Positions 8,228 to 16,332 of a stretch of DNA of 64,000 bases are shown piece after piece. Below the pieces are notes generated by a model. It had not been told where the DNA came from. It saw only the letters and a program-made list of their open reading frames with translations, and made no database searches. Position 1 is the first letter of the stretch; each line of letters starts with the position of its first letter. The translations under genes and the position numbers were made by a program. The stretch lies in contig NZ_CP104964.1 in assembly GCF_025452235.1 (NCBI RefSeq), positions 62,001-126,000 on the forward strand, read 5' to 3'. Source of the DNA: Devosia neptuniae. Lineage in GTDB: Bacteria; Pseudomonadota; Alphaproteobacteria; Rhizobiales; Devosiaceae.

Positions 8228-8392
8228 ACTCCAAGCCGTTGAAGCCCGTGTTGTCGCCGAGCGGCAGTAGAAACTGAGCGACCGGCCGGGCCCGACCTAT
8301 CGCCGAGGCTCAAGGCCGAACTGTGTATCCTTAAGGGGACCCCGGATACCTCGATGGGATGAAGCCAATGCTGCGGCCGAGCGCCTCTGGTG
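8228..8392 (+). pseudogene. Decayed relative of the 108-aa protein
   Basis: Read on the plus strand, it gives VVAERQ-stop-KLSD, then after a frameshift LKAELCILKGTPDTSM, and after another DEANAAAERL. This tracks the 108-aa protein segment VEVAEWQQKLAE...LKAELRILKATLDASMDEANRAAGEL. It has an in-frame TAG and at least two frameshifts. It lies in opposite orientation to the intact gene at 7320-7646, only about 0.6 kb away. Confidence 0.65.
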
Positions 8393-8477
8393 GTCCGGTG
8401 CGGACCACTTGTTTTCGTCTGGCGTGCAACCACTAGGCTCATCCCACGTTGGGCCTACACGTTTAACAATCCAGCAA

Positions 8478-8508
8478 CCCGGTCAGCGCTCCGTTGGCCG
8501 GGCTTTTT
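8478..8508 (+). terminator. Rho-independent terminator or attenuator
   Basis: An 11-bp stem (two G-T wobbles) CCCGGTCAGCG / CGTTGGCCGGG with loop CTC, followed by CTTTTT. It lies 22 bases before the ATG of the next gene, the same spacing as the hairpin before 6608. Confidence 0.7.
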
Positions 8509-8530
8509 GTTGTCTACCTACAGGTGACCA

Positions 8531-8926
8531 ATGCGTGCCATTCTCGCTTTCTCCGCCTTCGCCCTTCTTTCCTCTGGTGCCGTAGCCCAAGAGGCTGTGC
8601 CAGACGGCACTTGGCGCGACTCCTTTGGAACGACACTGCAGTTCTCGCTCTGTGGAGAGGGCACGCAGTTGTGTGCGACACTGCTCGAAGTTCAGGGTGA
8701 ATCTCGGACCGAAGGCAACCTGGCCTTTGTGAACAAGCAGATCATGCAGGCGGACCAGACAGCCGCCAACGAATGGAAGGGCACTGTCATGTTCGACGGC
8801 AGCGAGGCGGAGAGCACCATTACTCAGGTGGCCGCGGATACGATCGAGATCGAGGGTTGCAGAGTGGTGGTGCTATGCCAGACCCTCTCGTTCAGCCGCA
8901 TAACTGACGATGCTCCCGCCTCCTGA
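8531..8926 (+). CDS. Secreted DUF2147-like protein (131 aa)
   Basis: A clear signal peptide (MRAILAFSAFALLSSGAVAQ) precedes a small beta-rich domain beginning DGTWRDSFGTTLQFSLCG, typical of DUF2147-type periplasmic proteins. Four Cys in the mature region (LCGEGTQLC, GCRVVVLC) may form disulfides. Function unknown. A terminator lies upstream and another downstream, so it is probably a single-gene unit. In repeat copy B only its 3' part survives. Confidence 0.75.
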   Translation: MRAILAFSAFALLSSGAVAQEAVPDGTWRDSFGTTLQFSLCGEGTQLCATLLEVQGESRTEGNLAFVNKQIMQADQTAANEWKGTVMFDGSEAESTITQVAADTIEIEGCRVVVLCQTLSFSRITDDAPAS

Positions 8927-8964
8927 CGACGGCGCTATCGCACGTCAACGGACTACCTTCCACA

Positions 8965-8992
8965 AACTTCCCCGACCCGTCGGGGAAGTTTT
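8965..8992 (+). terminator. Rho-independent terminator
   Basis: Perfect 11-bp stem AACTTCCCCGA / TCGGGGAAGTT with loop CCCG, the T run overlapping the stem end. It separates the DUF2147-like gene from the L,D-transpeptidase gene. Confidence 0.8.
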
Positions 8993-9037
8993 CATGCGTT
9001 CTGCCATACAATCACCTTTCCATGGCTTGGAGCCAGA

Positions 9038-10075
9038 ATGACCCAGCATCTAAAAATCGCGTTTACCCTGCTGGCTTTGCTTCAGCCAGTGACGGTTATG
9101 GCGCAGAGCATGCCTGCAGCTGGGGAGCTCACTGCTGACGTCATCAATGGAGCGCAGCTGGGCTTGGACGTGGGGCTACAAAGGCGCCTTTTTATCGAGA
9201 CAACACCAGAAATCGCGGATGGGACCGAAGCCGCGCCCATCCTGCCTAGTGCTTCAGTCGCCCGTTTGCAGATATTGCTGGATCAGCATGGTATCTCACC
9301 CGGCGTCATTGATGGCTTCGACGGCGACAATGTCCGCAAGGCCATCATGGCATTTCAGTTCATGTACGGCCTTGCGATCGACGGCAATCTCAATCCAGAA
9401 GTGCTGGCGGTGCTTGAGACAGGCGCACAGGTCATCGGGGCCTATCAAGTAACAGCGGACGATGAGGCTGCGGTGGTGCCTGCCATACCTTCGGACTATG
9501 CCGAAATGGCAACGCTGACATTTCTCGGCTATGAGAGCGTTCGGGAGATGGTCGCCGAACGTTTCCACATGGATGTGGATTTTCTGGCTGCGCTAAACCC
9601 CTCCGCTACGTTTCACGCAGGGGAGACGGTTTTCATCGCGATGACCGGTACCAACCAGGTCGGGCAGGCAGCTCAGATCGTGGCGGACAAGACTTTGCGC
9701 CAGGTGCGGGCCTATGACGAGGCTGGACGATTGCTCGCGGCCTATCCGGCAACAATCGGCAGCGAAGACAACCCGTCCCCCACCGGGGTGTACACTGTTG
9801 GGCAGGCAACGCCGATGCCTAACTACACCTACAATCCGGCAATCAACTTCCAGCAGGGCGAAAACGCCGAGGTCCTGACGATCCCGCCCGGACCTAATGG
9901 ACCTGTCGGCTCAATGTGGATTGCGCTTTCCAAGCCTACCTACGGCATTCATGGAACCCCAGAGCCGGCCCTGATTGACAAGACCGGCTCTCATGGCTGT
10001 ATTCGTCTGACCAATTGGGACGCGGAAGAATTGGCCGCCATGGTGGGACCTGGGGTGACGGTCACATTCCTCTAG
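9038..10075 (+). CDS. L,D-transpeptidase, peptidoglycan-binding (copy A)
   Basis: A 345-aa periplasmic enzyme that forms 3-3 cross-links in peptidoglycan or attaches proteins to it. Signal peptide at 1-22 (cut after VMAQ), a peptidoglycan-binding domain at about 65-130 (LLDQHGISPGVIDGFDG, FQFMYGLAIDGNL), a LysM-like stretch at about 165-200, and the YkuD catalytic domain at about 215-345 with HGTPEPALI and the SHGCIRL active site carrying the Cys. A second intact copy at 52819-53856 differs at five residues. Confidence 0.93.
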   Translation: MTQHLKIAFTLLALLQPVTVMAQSMPAAGELTADVINGAQLGLDVGLQRRLFIETTPEIADGTEAAPILPSASVARLQILLDQHGISPGVIDGFDGDNVRKAIMAFQFMYGLAIDGNLNPEVLAVLETGAQVIGAYQVTADDEAAVVPAIPSDYAEMATLTFLGYESVREMVAERFHMDVDFLAALNPSATFHAGETVFIAMTGTNQVGQAAQIVADKTLRQVRAYDEAGRLLAAYPATIGSEDNPSPTGVYTVGQATPMPNYTYNPAINFQQGENAEVLTIPPGPNGPVGSMWIALSKPTYGIHGTPEPALIDKTGSHGCIRLTNWDAEELAAMVGPGVTVTFL

Positions 10076-10087
10076 CGTCAGAAGATG

Positions 10088-10258
10088 TCAGGCCGCCTCG
10101 ATAGCGGCTTCGACGTCGCCGATGGAGTGGCCGGTCAGATCCTTGGCGATCTCACCAAGAAGCTTGGCGGTCAGGGCCTTGTGGTAGTGCTTGCGCATTT
10201 CGCCGAGGGCTCGTGGCCATCCAGGTCCCTCTTGTTCAGCATCGCGATGATGCCAGCA
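10088..10258 (-). pseudogene. Host-attachment-type (baeRF) protein, C-terminal fragment A
   Basis: Reads ALGEMRKHYHKALTAKLLG then EIAKDLTGHSIGDVEAAI, the C-terminal signature of proteins annotated as required for attachment to host cells. The N-terminal two thirds are missing. The right boundary of the direct repeat (10208) falls inside it, and just beyond it fuses in frame to a fragment of an unrelated hydrolase. A similar fragment with different upstream sequence is at 53869. Confidence 0.65.
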
Positions 10259-10261
10259 GAT

Positions 10262-10399
10262 GTCCGCCTTGGCGAGCACTGGCGTGATCAACGGCCGACC
10301 AAGGAAGGAGAGGCCAAAGAGTGCCACCGCCACCCACAGCATCCAGTTCATCCGAAAGCGCACGATGTCGCCATCGGCCTGTCGGATGAGATCGCCGTC
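10262..10399 (-). pseudogene. Alpha/beta hydrolase, N-terminal membrane fragment
   Basis: The 46-residue segment DGDLIRQADGDIVRFRMNWM ... SFLGRPLITPVLAKAD matches residues about 30-75 of the intact membrane-anchored hydrolase at 60856-61992 (DGDLIRQADGDIVRVRTGWF ... SFFGRPIITPFLAKPD). Nothing of the catalytic domain follows. A partial duplicate or a relic of a second paralogue. Confidence 0.75.
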
Positions 10400-10598
10400 A
10401 CACAAGGTCCAGATGAGATGCGCCGCGCCGAGTGTGCAGACGGAGAGCCTCTCCAATGGCTGCTTTCCGTCATGTTGCGATCAAAAGCAGACTGACCGCT
10501 ACCCACCCCACAGTTGCCTGTCAGAAGCCGACTTACGTGGCGGTTGCCATCGAAGTAGTTGTTCACGCCAAGTATGGACCGCGCCATCGACTAGGCGT

Positions 10599-10978
10599 TC
10601 ATTCCTCCCGCACGTTCCCCTCCGCATCGATGATCACGCCGGCCTCTTCGTAGAGGCTGGGGAGTACGTCCTGTGCTCGGCTGAATGCCATCGCGACGTC
10701 TGTCGCGTGCTGCAGCGCCTCCCTTCGGCAACTGACCACGTGAAGTCCCTCCGCTCCATCATCCTGCGGTGCTCGGATTCGGTCTCCCACTGCTTGAAAA
10801 TGCGTTCCGCCCCATTCTCAGCGACATGGTTGAACCCATCGAGAATGGCAGGCGGCGGCAGGGGACCCGCCCATTGAGTTTCCACGTGGGTAATCTTACC
10901 GCTGGGGTGAACGACTTCTTGCTGGTCAGGGGGAGGCCGCTTGGGCGGGGTTGGGCGCCTAGCGGTTGGTTTTCTCAT
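10599..10978 (-). pseudogene. DUF2335-like protein, truncated and frameshifted
   Basis: The first 79 residues contain WAGPLPPPAILDGFNHVAEN and AERIFKQWETESEHRRMMER, the soluble signature of DUF2335 membrane proteins. The C-terminal membrane helices expected for the family do not follow; the reading frame switches near 10741 to a stretch ending SLYEEAGVIIDAEGNVREE before a stop at 10599. Start ATG at 10978 overlaps the end of the small gene upstream by 20 bases. It could be a divergent soluble relative rather than a broken gene. Confidence 0.5.
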
Positions 10979-11180
10979 TCTGACGCTCTCTTTCGACCAC
11001 TATGTACATGTCCCTTCCGATGCGCGCAAAGTCGCCACGCAGGGCGGACTGAGCACTTGGCGCGGGGTGATAGTGGCTGGCTTGAGGCGTCGAAACAGAC
11101 AGAAGCGAGCCAAGGCCGGCGACGAAAGCTTTCGCTACCCGCTTGCCCCTAACTGCCTGTCGTTTCATTCGCTGGTTCAT
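10959..11180 (-). CDS. Small basic hypothetical protein (73 aa)
   Basis: Begins MNQRMKRQAVRGKRVAKAFV, rich in Arg and Lys, and ends DFARIGRDMYIVVERERQ, a short tail often seen in small proteins encoded beside DUF2335 genes. Its end overlaps the following gene by 20 bases, suggesting coupling. No catalytic motif. Family not recognised. Confidence 0.5.
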   Translation of the reverse strand: MNQRMKRQAVRGKRVAKAFVAGLGSLLSVSTPQASHYHPAPSAQSALRGDFARIGRDMYIVVERERQNEKTNR

Positions 11181-11729
11181 CGGTACTTTCCGATCATTAC
11201 GGGCTTCATATAGCCCAACAATGTGACCATACAACACACTATCACGAAAATTCGTTTCCCCGAGTTTTCGGATTTCCGAGGCAAGCAGTCGTTGAAGCGA
11301 TTAGGCGTCAACCCAAGCCCCCTGTGAATCGCGAGCATAAGCGCGCCGGTGGCAATGCCGCAATCCATGTTCAAAGTGGTCCCGGGAATCCGCTTGCCTC
11401 AAGGGCCTCGGTGAAGCGCACGGGCGCGTAATCGAGACCTTGCACCGCTTGCTGGCCGGCACAATGGCACGGCCCCGATCCAACGCCTTCCAAATCTCAC
11501 CGACTTGGCCCACGAAGCCATTACGTTTTGATAGTGGTTCAACGCGAGGTGGCCTCAGGTTGATATTTTATGCCCTATATTGGGTAGCTTCCGATTTCGC
11601 TATACGCATTTTTTCTTCAAAAGCGTCTCGTTCCAACAGTTCGATCGAGAGGTGGCCGATCGCTTGTGGCAGCCAGATTCTGGCCACTCTGCCCACTGGC
11701 GCGACATCCTCTCGCCTGATCGGTTCGCC
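11181..11729. other. No intact gene; degraded sequence
   Basis: About 550 bases without a credible gene. A leftward stretch near 11400-11500 (EIWKALDRGRAIVPASKR, then in another frame GLDYAPVRFTEALEASGF) looks like broken protein-coding sequence, but no family could be named. Confidence 0.4.
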
Positions 11730-12032
11730 TCATTCATTCTCCGGTTGAACTCCATTGGCGACGAGCTGATCGTAGACCCTCAAGACATCTGGCACCGTGT
11801 AACAGATCCGATAGATCGTGCCGCTGCCCCTCTTCGATAAAACGTCTTTAAGCGAGCCCTCAATTGGTTGAACTAAGAAAACGCGTTCATCGCCATTGAC
11901 ATCGTGCAAAATTCGACATGGAAGCCCTGGCGGTTCCAAACCACTTTAGAAGGAAAGAGCTTCGTATTGGGCGACTGCTGCGGCCAGATCAGCCACTACG
12001 ATATCGACGTGGCTAAATTGCAAATCGTACAA
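11730..12032 (-). pseudogene. VOC (glyoxalase) family protein with in-frame stop
   Basis: One frame gives FSHVDIVVADLAAAVAQYEA, then a TAA stop, then LEPPGLPCRILHDVNG and TIYRICYTVPDVLRVYDQLV. Both halves fit the two strand-helix modules of a vicinal-oxygen-chelate domain, with the metal-binding His of the first strand (SHVDIVV) present. The stop near 11950 and the absence of an ATG argue for a pseudogene. Confidence 0.6.
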
Positions 12033-12090
12033 AGTACAGTTCCTCTTGCCCTATGGAGCCACGGCTAAGTCAGCGTCTGGGATCACGCGA

Positions 12091-13005
12091 CTAGTGCTCG
12101 GCTATCGCAACCTGTTCTAAGCTTTCCAGACGTTCTTCACACACCGTCCGGACAAGCGCGTGCAGGTGCTCGGTGCACTCCATGAGCCATTTCAGCGCTT
12201 CTTCGCTGATCTCATAGTGCTTGGAATAGCGGGCTTTGACGTAGGCTTCATTGAGAACATTGAACCAGGCGTTGTGACGGTGCTGGTCACGCGGCCAGGC
12301 CTCAATGAGGCGACGGTCACGATCCTCGGCGAGCATGCGCAGGAATTTGAGGTTATGTGATGGGGGACTGTAATTAGTCAGCACCAACAGCACGGTGGCA
12401 TAAGCTTGCTCTATTGATTGGTGGAGTTGGAACGCTGATCGTTTTACAAAATTTCGCTCAAGCGCAACCAAAGCCAATTCTAAGAACTCCACAGCCGCTT
12501 CAAAACGTTCATCGAAATGTGCCTTTGCGACGTCCGCTTCCTGCTGTGGGGTGAGCACTCCGGGTTCGGCGAGCTCGCGGTCATCCATCTCATAGAGAAC
12601 AACCCCTTCTTTGCGAATGTCCGTGAAAAAGTACTGCGCATTGCGCAGGGCATTGTTCACTTCGCGACCCGAGTGCACGATCAGGCCCACCGGCGCACCG
12701 ATCGTCGGCTCCCGGTTTAGCCGGTCCGTCGCCCTATCCCAATACTCAAACCCCGCGAAACGGCTCTCGTTGACGATCACCAGAATATCGAAGTCAGAGC
12801 GATAACCCTTCATCGTGTGGGGCTCATCGACCCAGGTGCCCTTGGCGTATGATCCAAACAGGATGATCTTCAGAATGCGGCCACGGCGTTTGGCCTCTGA
12901 CTTGGCTTCCTTGAGCGCGTCATCGAACTCCTCGTGGATGATCTCGACGATGCGCGCCACATTGCGCTGCTTGCTTTCGGGAAGGTGATCGAGGCTGATC
13001 TTCAT
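12091..13005 (-). CDS. Nucleotidyltransferase-HEPN fusion protein
   Basis: 304 aa. Residues about 10-150 form a minimal nucleotidyltransferase (MNT) domain with the signature GSYAKGTW followed by SDFDILVIV, whose Asp residues bind metal. Residues about 160-290 are a helical HEPN domain (QLHQSIEQAYATVLLVL). In two-gene MNT/HEPN systems the first acts as antitoxin (an AMP transferase) and the second as an RNase toxin; here both are in one chain, as in a known group of standalone MNT-HEPN proteins. The typical R-x4-6-H site is not cleanly seen. Activity is inferred. Confidence 0.85.
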   Translation of the reverse strand: MKISLDHLPESKQRNVARIVEIIHEEFDDALKEAKSEAKRRGRILKIILFGSYAKGTWVDEPHTMKGYRSDFDILVIVNESRFAGFEYWDRATDRLNREPTIGAPVGLIVHSGREVNNALRNAQYFFTDIRKEGVVLYEMDDRELAEPGVLTPQQEADVAKAHFDERFEAAVEFLELALVALERNFVKRSAFQLHQSIEQAYATVLLVLTNYSPPSHNLKFLRMLAEDRDRRLIEAWPRDQHRHNAWFNVLNEAYVKARYSKHYEISEEALKWLMECTEHLHALVRTVCEERLESLEQVAIAEH

Positions 13006-13273
13006 TAGATGACGCCCCTTTCAGGCTCGCGAACAGTTCGGCTTGTGAACTATGCCCAACCAGGAGTCGACGCACAACTCCACTGGTTGGGTGAGGAGAA
13101 CGGCGTGAGAGTTGCCTTGCGATGTTCGACTTCGGTGACATAGCGATTTTGCGGATATCGTGGCGTCAATGAACTGACCAGAATTCAGACCCCGCAGCGA
13201 TTGATGGACAATGGTGGAACTCAGCGCTGTTCCTGCCGAGCAAAACGCACGCCGATCGGCTTTCGATGCCCTA
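13006..13273. other. No gene recognised
   Basis: A 268-base gap between the MNT-HEPN gene and the toxin gene. No credible coding frame, terminator or repeat was identified. Confidence 0.4.
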
Positions 13274-13651
13274 TTACGCGCGGTCGATCTTCCGGTTCGG
13301 CGCACAGGCACGTATGGCTTGCGCGATCTGCTGCATGAACGCGGGGCTGAATGTCCCCATCGCCTCGGCGCTGGCGAAATCGAACGCAGCGTCAAGCGGG
13401 ACGCGATTGAACTCCGTCGGGATGAGCCAGCATGGCAGGTCGAGGCCTGCACGGCGGCGCTCCAAGTCTGGGATGAGCACGGCGGGCTGATCCGCTGCCG
13501 GCGGCACGATCGTTATCGGAAACAAGAGATAGGCAGCGGTAGACTTCACGACGACGCAGACCGGACGTGCATACCTGCCGGATTCCTCCCCATCATCGGC
13601 TTGGCGCGCCCAAAGATAGTTGAACTGCACAACGTCACAGGCATTGAACAC
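13274..13651 (-). CDS. PemK/MazF-like toxin of a type II TA pair
   Basis: About 125 aa; contains FNACDVVQFNYLWARQADDG, a conserved RPVCVVV strand and LFPITIVPP, matching proteins annotated as PemK/MazF-like toxins encoded after Phd-type antitoxins. Such toxins are mRNA endoribonucleases. The GTG at 13651 lies 4 bases past the antitoxin stop and begins directly at the fold; a TTG at 13678 that overlaps the antitoxin is the alternative start. Toxin activity is inferred from family and arrangement. Confidence 0.7.
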   Translation of the reverse strand: MFNACDVVQFNYLWARQADDGEESGRYARPVCVVVKSTAAYLLFPITIVPPAADQPAVLIPDLERRRAGLDLPCWLIPTEFNRVPLDAAFDFASAEAMGTFSPAFMQQIAQAIRACAPNRKIDRA

Positions 13652-13655
13652 CGGC

Positions 13656-13892
13656 CTAGCTCTGCGGTAGCTGGGCAAGACCGGTCATTAGCTCGTCCAT
13701 AACGGCCGGAGGGGCATCCTGCAGGGTAAATGCTTGAATCCCACTGCGTTCGGTCAATTTGCGGTAGTGGTCGGCGTTCATCACCACCAGCCGGCCCTTG
13801 CCGTGCTTGGTGAGAGTGACAGGCTCGACAAGGGCGGTGTCGAGAATTTCGCCAGAGGCGCGATTGAGATCTGTCAGGGTGTAGAATTTCAT
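13656..13892 (-). CDS. Phd/YefM-type antitoxin
   Basis: 78 aa. The N-terminal DNA-binding fold is typical: FYTLTDLNRASGEILDTA followed by PVTLTKHGKGRLVVMNADHY. The C-terminal tail (LQDAPPAVMDELMTGLAQL) would wrap the toxin. It is the first gene of the pair, as usual, and probably represses its own promoter through the palindrome at 13932-13945. Confidence 0.9.
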   Translation of the reverse strand: MKFYTLTDLNRASGEILDTALVEPVTLTKHGKGRLVVMNADHYRKLTERSGIQAFTLQDAPPAVMDELMTGLAQLPQS

Positions 13893-13922
13893 CGGGTCCA
13901 GCCTTTCTTCCGTATTTGGCGT

Positions 13923-13950
13923 AAAATAGCTAAATTACGTAATTTGGCAA
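13923..13950 (-). promoter_or_regulatory. Promoter and operator of the Phd/toxin operon
   Basis: On the minus strand TTGCCA (13950-13945), a 16-base spacer and TATTTT (13928-13923) form a sigma-70-like promoter. A perfect 14-bp palindrome AAATTACGTAATTT (13932-13945) fills the spacer, the position expected for autorepression by the antitoxin. Confidence 0.65.
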
Positions 13951-14097
13951 GCGTGATAATCTTAAGCCCTAGGGCACGGATATATGGTGCCTAGATCATG
14001 GATGAACAGAATTGCGTGGATTCGGTCGTTGCCGACCCACCAGCGTAAGAAGTGGAACCGTATGCTACGGAGAGGGAACGTGCCGCGTGTCCTTGGC

Positions 14098-14122
14098 CCG
14101 CATAATACGCGCTCGGGAATGG
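14098..14122 (+). repeat. Dispersed border motif, copy 2
   Basis: CCGCATAATACGCGCTCGGG, a divergent copy of the motif at 25018 and 35006, in the otherwise empty stretch between the TA pair and the UbiA operon. Confidence 0.5.
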
Positions 14123-14376
14123 CTCGTTCAGTGCAAAAAACGGTTTACAGCGTCTCGGTCGGGTCCGGGTTGGTGGTGGTCGAAAGGCTTGTGGCAATGA
14201 ATTCCCTCACCTTACCGAAATCGCTTGGAAATTCTGATGACACGGTCGTGCAATGTGATCACTGTGAAAGCCGCGACAAAGTAAAATTTTAGGTATTCAT
14301 AATATTTTAACTCATTAATTGCGCCTTGGCGCGTGGCTGGTAGCTATGGCGGCAACGCGTAACTTGGGTGCTGGGC

Positions 14377-15846
14377 ATGACCGCTGCCAATCTATCCGCC
14401 ACTGGACTGCAGACAGCTGGTGTTGCTCTTCCTCTTGTGCTCGATGTTGACGACACACTGATCCTCACCGATTTGCTGCACGAGACGGCGGTGGCTTATT
14501 TCCGCGCCAATCCGCTGCGTGTGTTCAATCTTGTCCTGTGGACCTTGCAGGGGAAAGCCACGCTCAAGCGCAAGCTGAGCGAGCAGGTGCCCGTCGATGT
14601 GGACAGCTTGCCGGTCAATGAGGAACTTGTAGCCTTCGCCCGTGCCGAACATGACAAGGGGCGTTCGGTTGGGCTGGCCACCGCCGCCGACGAATTGCTG
14701 GCGCTGCGCCTTGCCCGCCGCTTCGATTTCGTCGATTTCACCATAGGCAGCAACGGCGAGCGCAACCTCAAGGGCGCTACTAAGGCCGCTGCGCTGGTGG
14801 AACGCTTCCCGGATGGTTTCGCCTATGCCGGGGACGGGCGCGCCGACCTTGAAGTGTGGGACAAGGCACGATCAATTGTGCTCTCTGGCGCATCGGACGA
14901 TACCGCCACCAAGGCGCGTGCGCTGGGCAAGCCGGTCGAAGCCGAATTCTTCCGCCCCAGACTGGGCCTGCGCGGCTGGCTCAAAGCGCTGCGCGTGCAT
15001 CAATGGGCCAAGAATGGCTTGGTCTTCGTGCCCTTGATCTTGTCAGGCATGGCTACCGACCCTGTCGCCGTGGTGTCCGCTTTTTGCGCTTTCGTCTCCA
15101 TCTCGCTGATGGCCTCGGGCACTTACCTGCTCAACGATCTGTTTGACCTCACCGATGATCGCCTGCACTGGACCAAGCGTAATCGGCCGCTGGCCTCCGG
15201 CGCCCTGCGCATCAAGCACGGCGTTCCCGCTTCGGCCGGTCTCATCGCTGGCGGCCTCGCACTGGCAGCACTAATCGGTCCGGGCACACTGGGTCTGCTC
15301 GTCGCCTATATGGCCATCACGCTACTCTATTCATTCTACATCAAGCGCCAGCCTATCGTTGACGCCTTTACCCTGGCAGCCCTGTTCACCATGCGCCTGG
15401 GGATCGGCATTGCCGCCGTGGGCGCGGTGCCCTCGCCCTGGCTGCTGGTGTTTTCAATGTTCCTCTTCACCTCGCTTTCCTTTGCCAAGCGACAGACCGA
15501 AATCCAGAAAAGTGTTGCCAAAGGACGGCTCGCGGTCAATGGCCGCGGCTATCTCGGCACGGATGCCAGCATGGTAGTGGCGATGGGCGTGGCGACGGCC
15601 TTGGCGGCCATCACCATCATGGTGCTCTACATCATGAACGACGTTTACGGCGCCGGCTTCTACAATAGCCCGGTCTATCTCTGGGTCTTCCCCGCGGCGC
15701 TGTTCATGTGGGTGTCGCGCATCTGGCTGCTCTGTCATCGCGAAGAGCTCAACGACGATCCGGTGGCCTTCGCCATCCGCGACAAGATCAGCGTCGCGCT
15801 GGGCGGGTTAATGGGCGCGGCCTTCCTCGCCGGATGGCTGTTATGA
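14377..15846 (+). CDS. HAD phosphatase-UbiA prenyltransferase fusion
   Basis: About 489 aa. The N-terminal 190 residues are a HAD hydrolase: LVLDVDDTLILTD carries the nucleophile Asp, and FAYAGDGRADLEVW the C-terminal Asp motif. From about 205 an eight- to nine-helix UbiA domain follows with NDLFDLTDDRLHWTKRNRPL, the Asp-rich prenyl-diphosphate site. This layout matches polyprenyl-phosphate phosphoribosyltransferases joined to the matching phosphatase, the first two steps towards decaprenyl-phospho-arabinose (as in Azorhizobium NoeC-type proteins). ATG 14377 is preferred over GTG 14368. It overlaps the GtrA gene by ATGA. Confidence 0.85.
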   Translation: MTAANLSATGLQTAGVALPLVLDVDDTLILTDLLHETAVAYFRANPLRVFNLVLWTLQGKATLKRKLSEQVPVDVDSLPVNEELVAFARAEHDKGRSVGLATAADELLALRLARRFDFVDFTIGSNGERNLKGATKAAALVERFPDGFAYAGDGRADLEVWDKARSIVLSGASDDTATKARALGKPVEAEFFRPRLGLRGWLKALRVHQWAKNGLVFVPLILSGMATDPVAVVSAFCAFVSISLMASGTYLLNDLFDLTDDRLHWTKRNRPLASGALRIKHGVPASAGLIAGGLALAALIGPGTLGLLVAYMAITLLYSFYIKRQPIVDAFTLAALFTMRLGIGIAAVGAVPSPWLLVFSMFLFTSLSFAKRQTEIQKSVAKGRLAVNGRGYLGTDASMVVAMGVATALAAITIMVLYIMNDVYGAGFYNSPVYLWVFPAALFMWVSRIWLLCHREELNDDPVAFAIRDKISVALGGLMGAAFLAGWLL

Positions 15847-16277
15847 TGCCCGCGCTACTGCAACGCCTCGCCAGCAATCAGGTCTTCCGTTTTCTGCTGC
15901 TTGGCGGCACGGCGGCCGCGATCAACTGGATTGTGCGTTTCCCGCTGTCGGCGGCCATGCCGATGGGAGCAGCCGTTATTCTGGCCTATATGATCGGCAT
16001 GGGCGCGGGCTTTACGCTCTATCGCAAATATGTCTTCCCGGGCTCCACCCGCCCGCTGATGGAGCAGACCATGACATTCATCGGAGTCAACCTTGTCGGC
16101 GCGGTGGTTGTGCTCGGCCTGACCACGCTTTTCCTGCAGATGCCGGCCGCTGCACCCTGGCCAAATGTTGTGCGGGAAGGGCTTGCCCATGGCGCCGCCA
16201 TCGCCGTTGGCGCGGTGATCAATTTCATCGGCCACAAGCAACTGACTTTCCGCCTGGCGTCCCGCCCAGCGGGATAG
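15843..16277 (+). CDS. GtrA family membrane protein
   Basis: 144 aa with four membrane helices. FRFLLLGGTAAAINWIVRF is the GtrA N-terminal signature and FIGHKQLTFR the C-terminal one. GtrA proteins are thought to help move polyprenyl-linked sugars across the membrane. It begins on the ATGATG overlapping the stop of the UbiA-fusion gene, so the two are translationally coupled. Confidence 0.9.
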   Translation: MMPALLQRLASNQVFRFLLLGGTAAAINWIVRFPLSAAMPMGAAVILAYMIGMGAGFTLYRKYVFPGSTRPLMEQTMTFIGVNLVGAVVVLGLTTLFLQMPAAAPWPNVVREGLAHGAAIAVGAVINFIGHKQLTFRLASRPAG

Positions 16278-16332
16278 ACCGGTTCGCCCGTCATTTGACA
16301 AGCATGCCATCCCGCCGCAGGAATTTTAAGCC

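Larger units (their letters stand above)
7079..10208. repeat. Long direct repeat, copy A (3130 bp)
   Basis: Nearly identical to 51861-53989 in the same orientation. Copy A is longer because copy B lacks the 1007 bp starting at 7784; copy A in turn lacks 6 bp present in B. Only scattered substitutions separate them. It carries the end of the HWE kinase remnant, the 108-aa gene, a response regulator, a secreted protein, the L,D-transpeptidase and the end of a host-attachment-like gene. Confidence 0.95.

Noticed and set aside
10260..10877. 205-aa rightward frame
   Set aside because: Runs antisense to the DUF2335-like and hydrolase fragments and has no recognisable domain.
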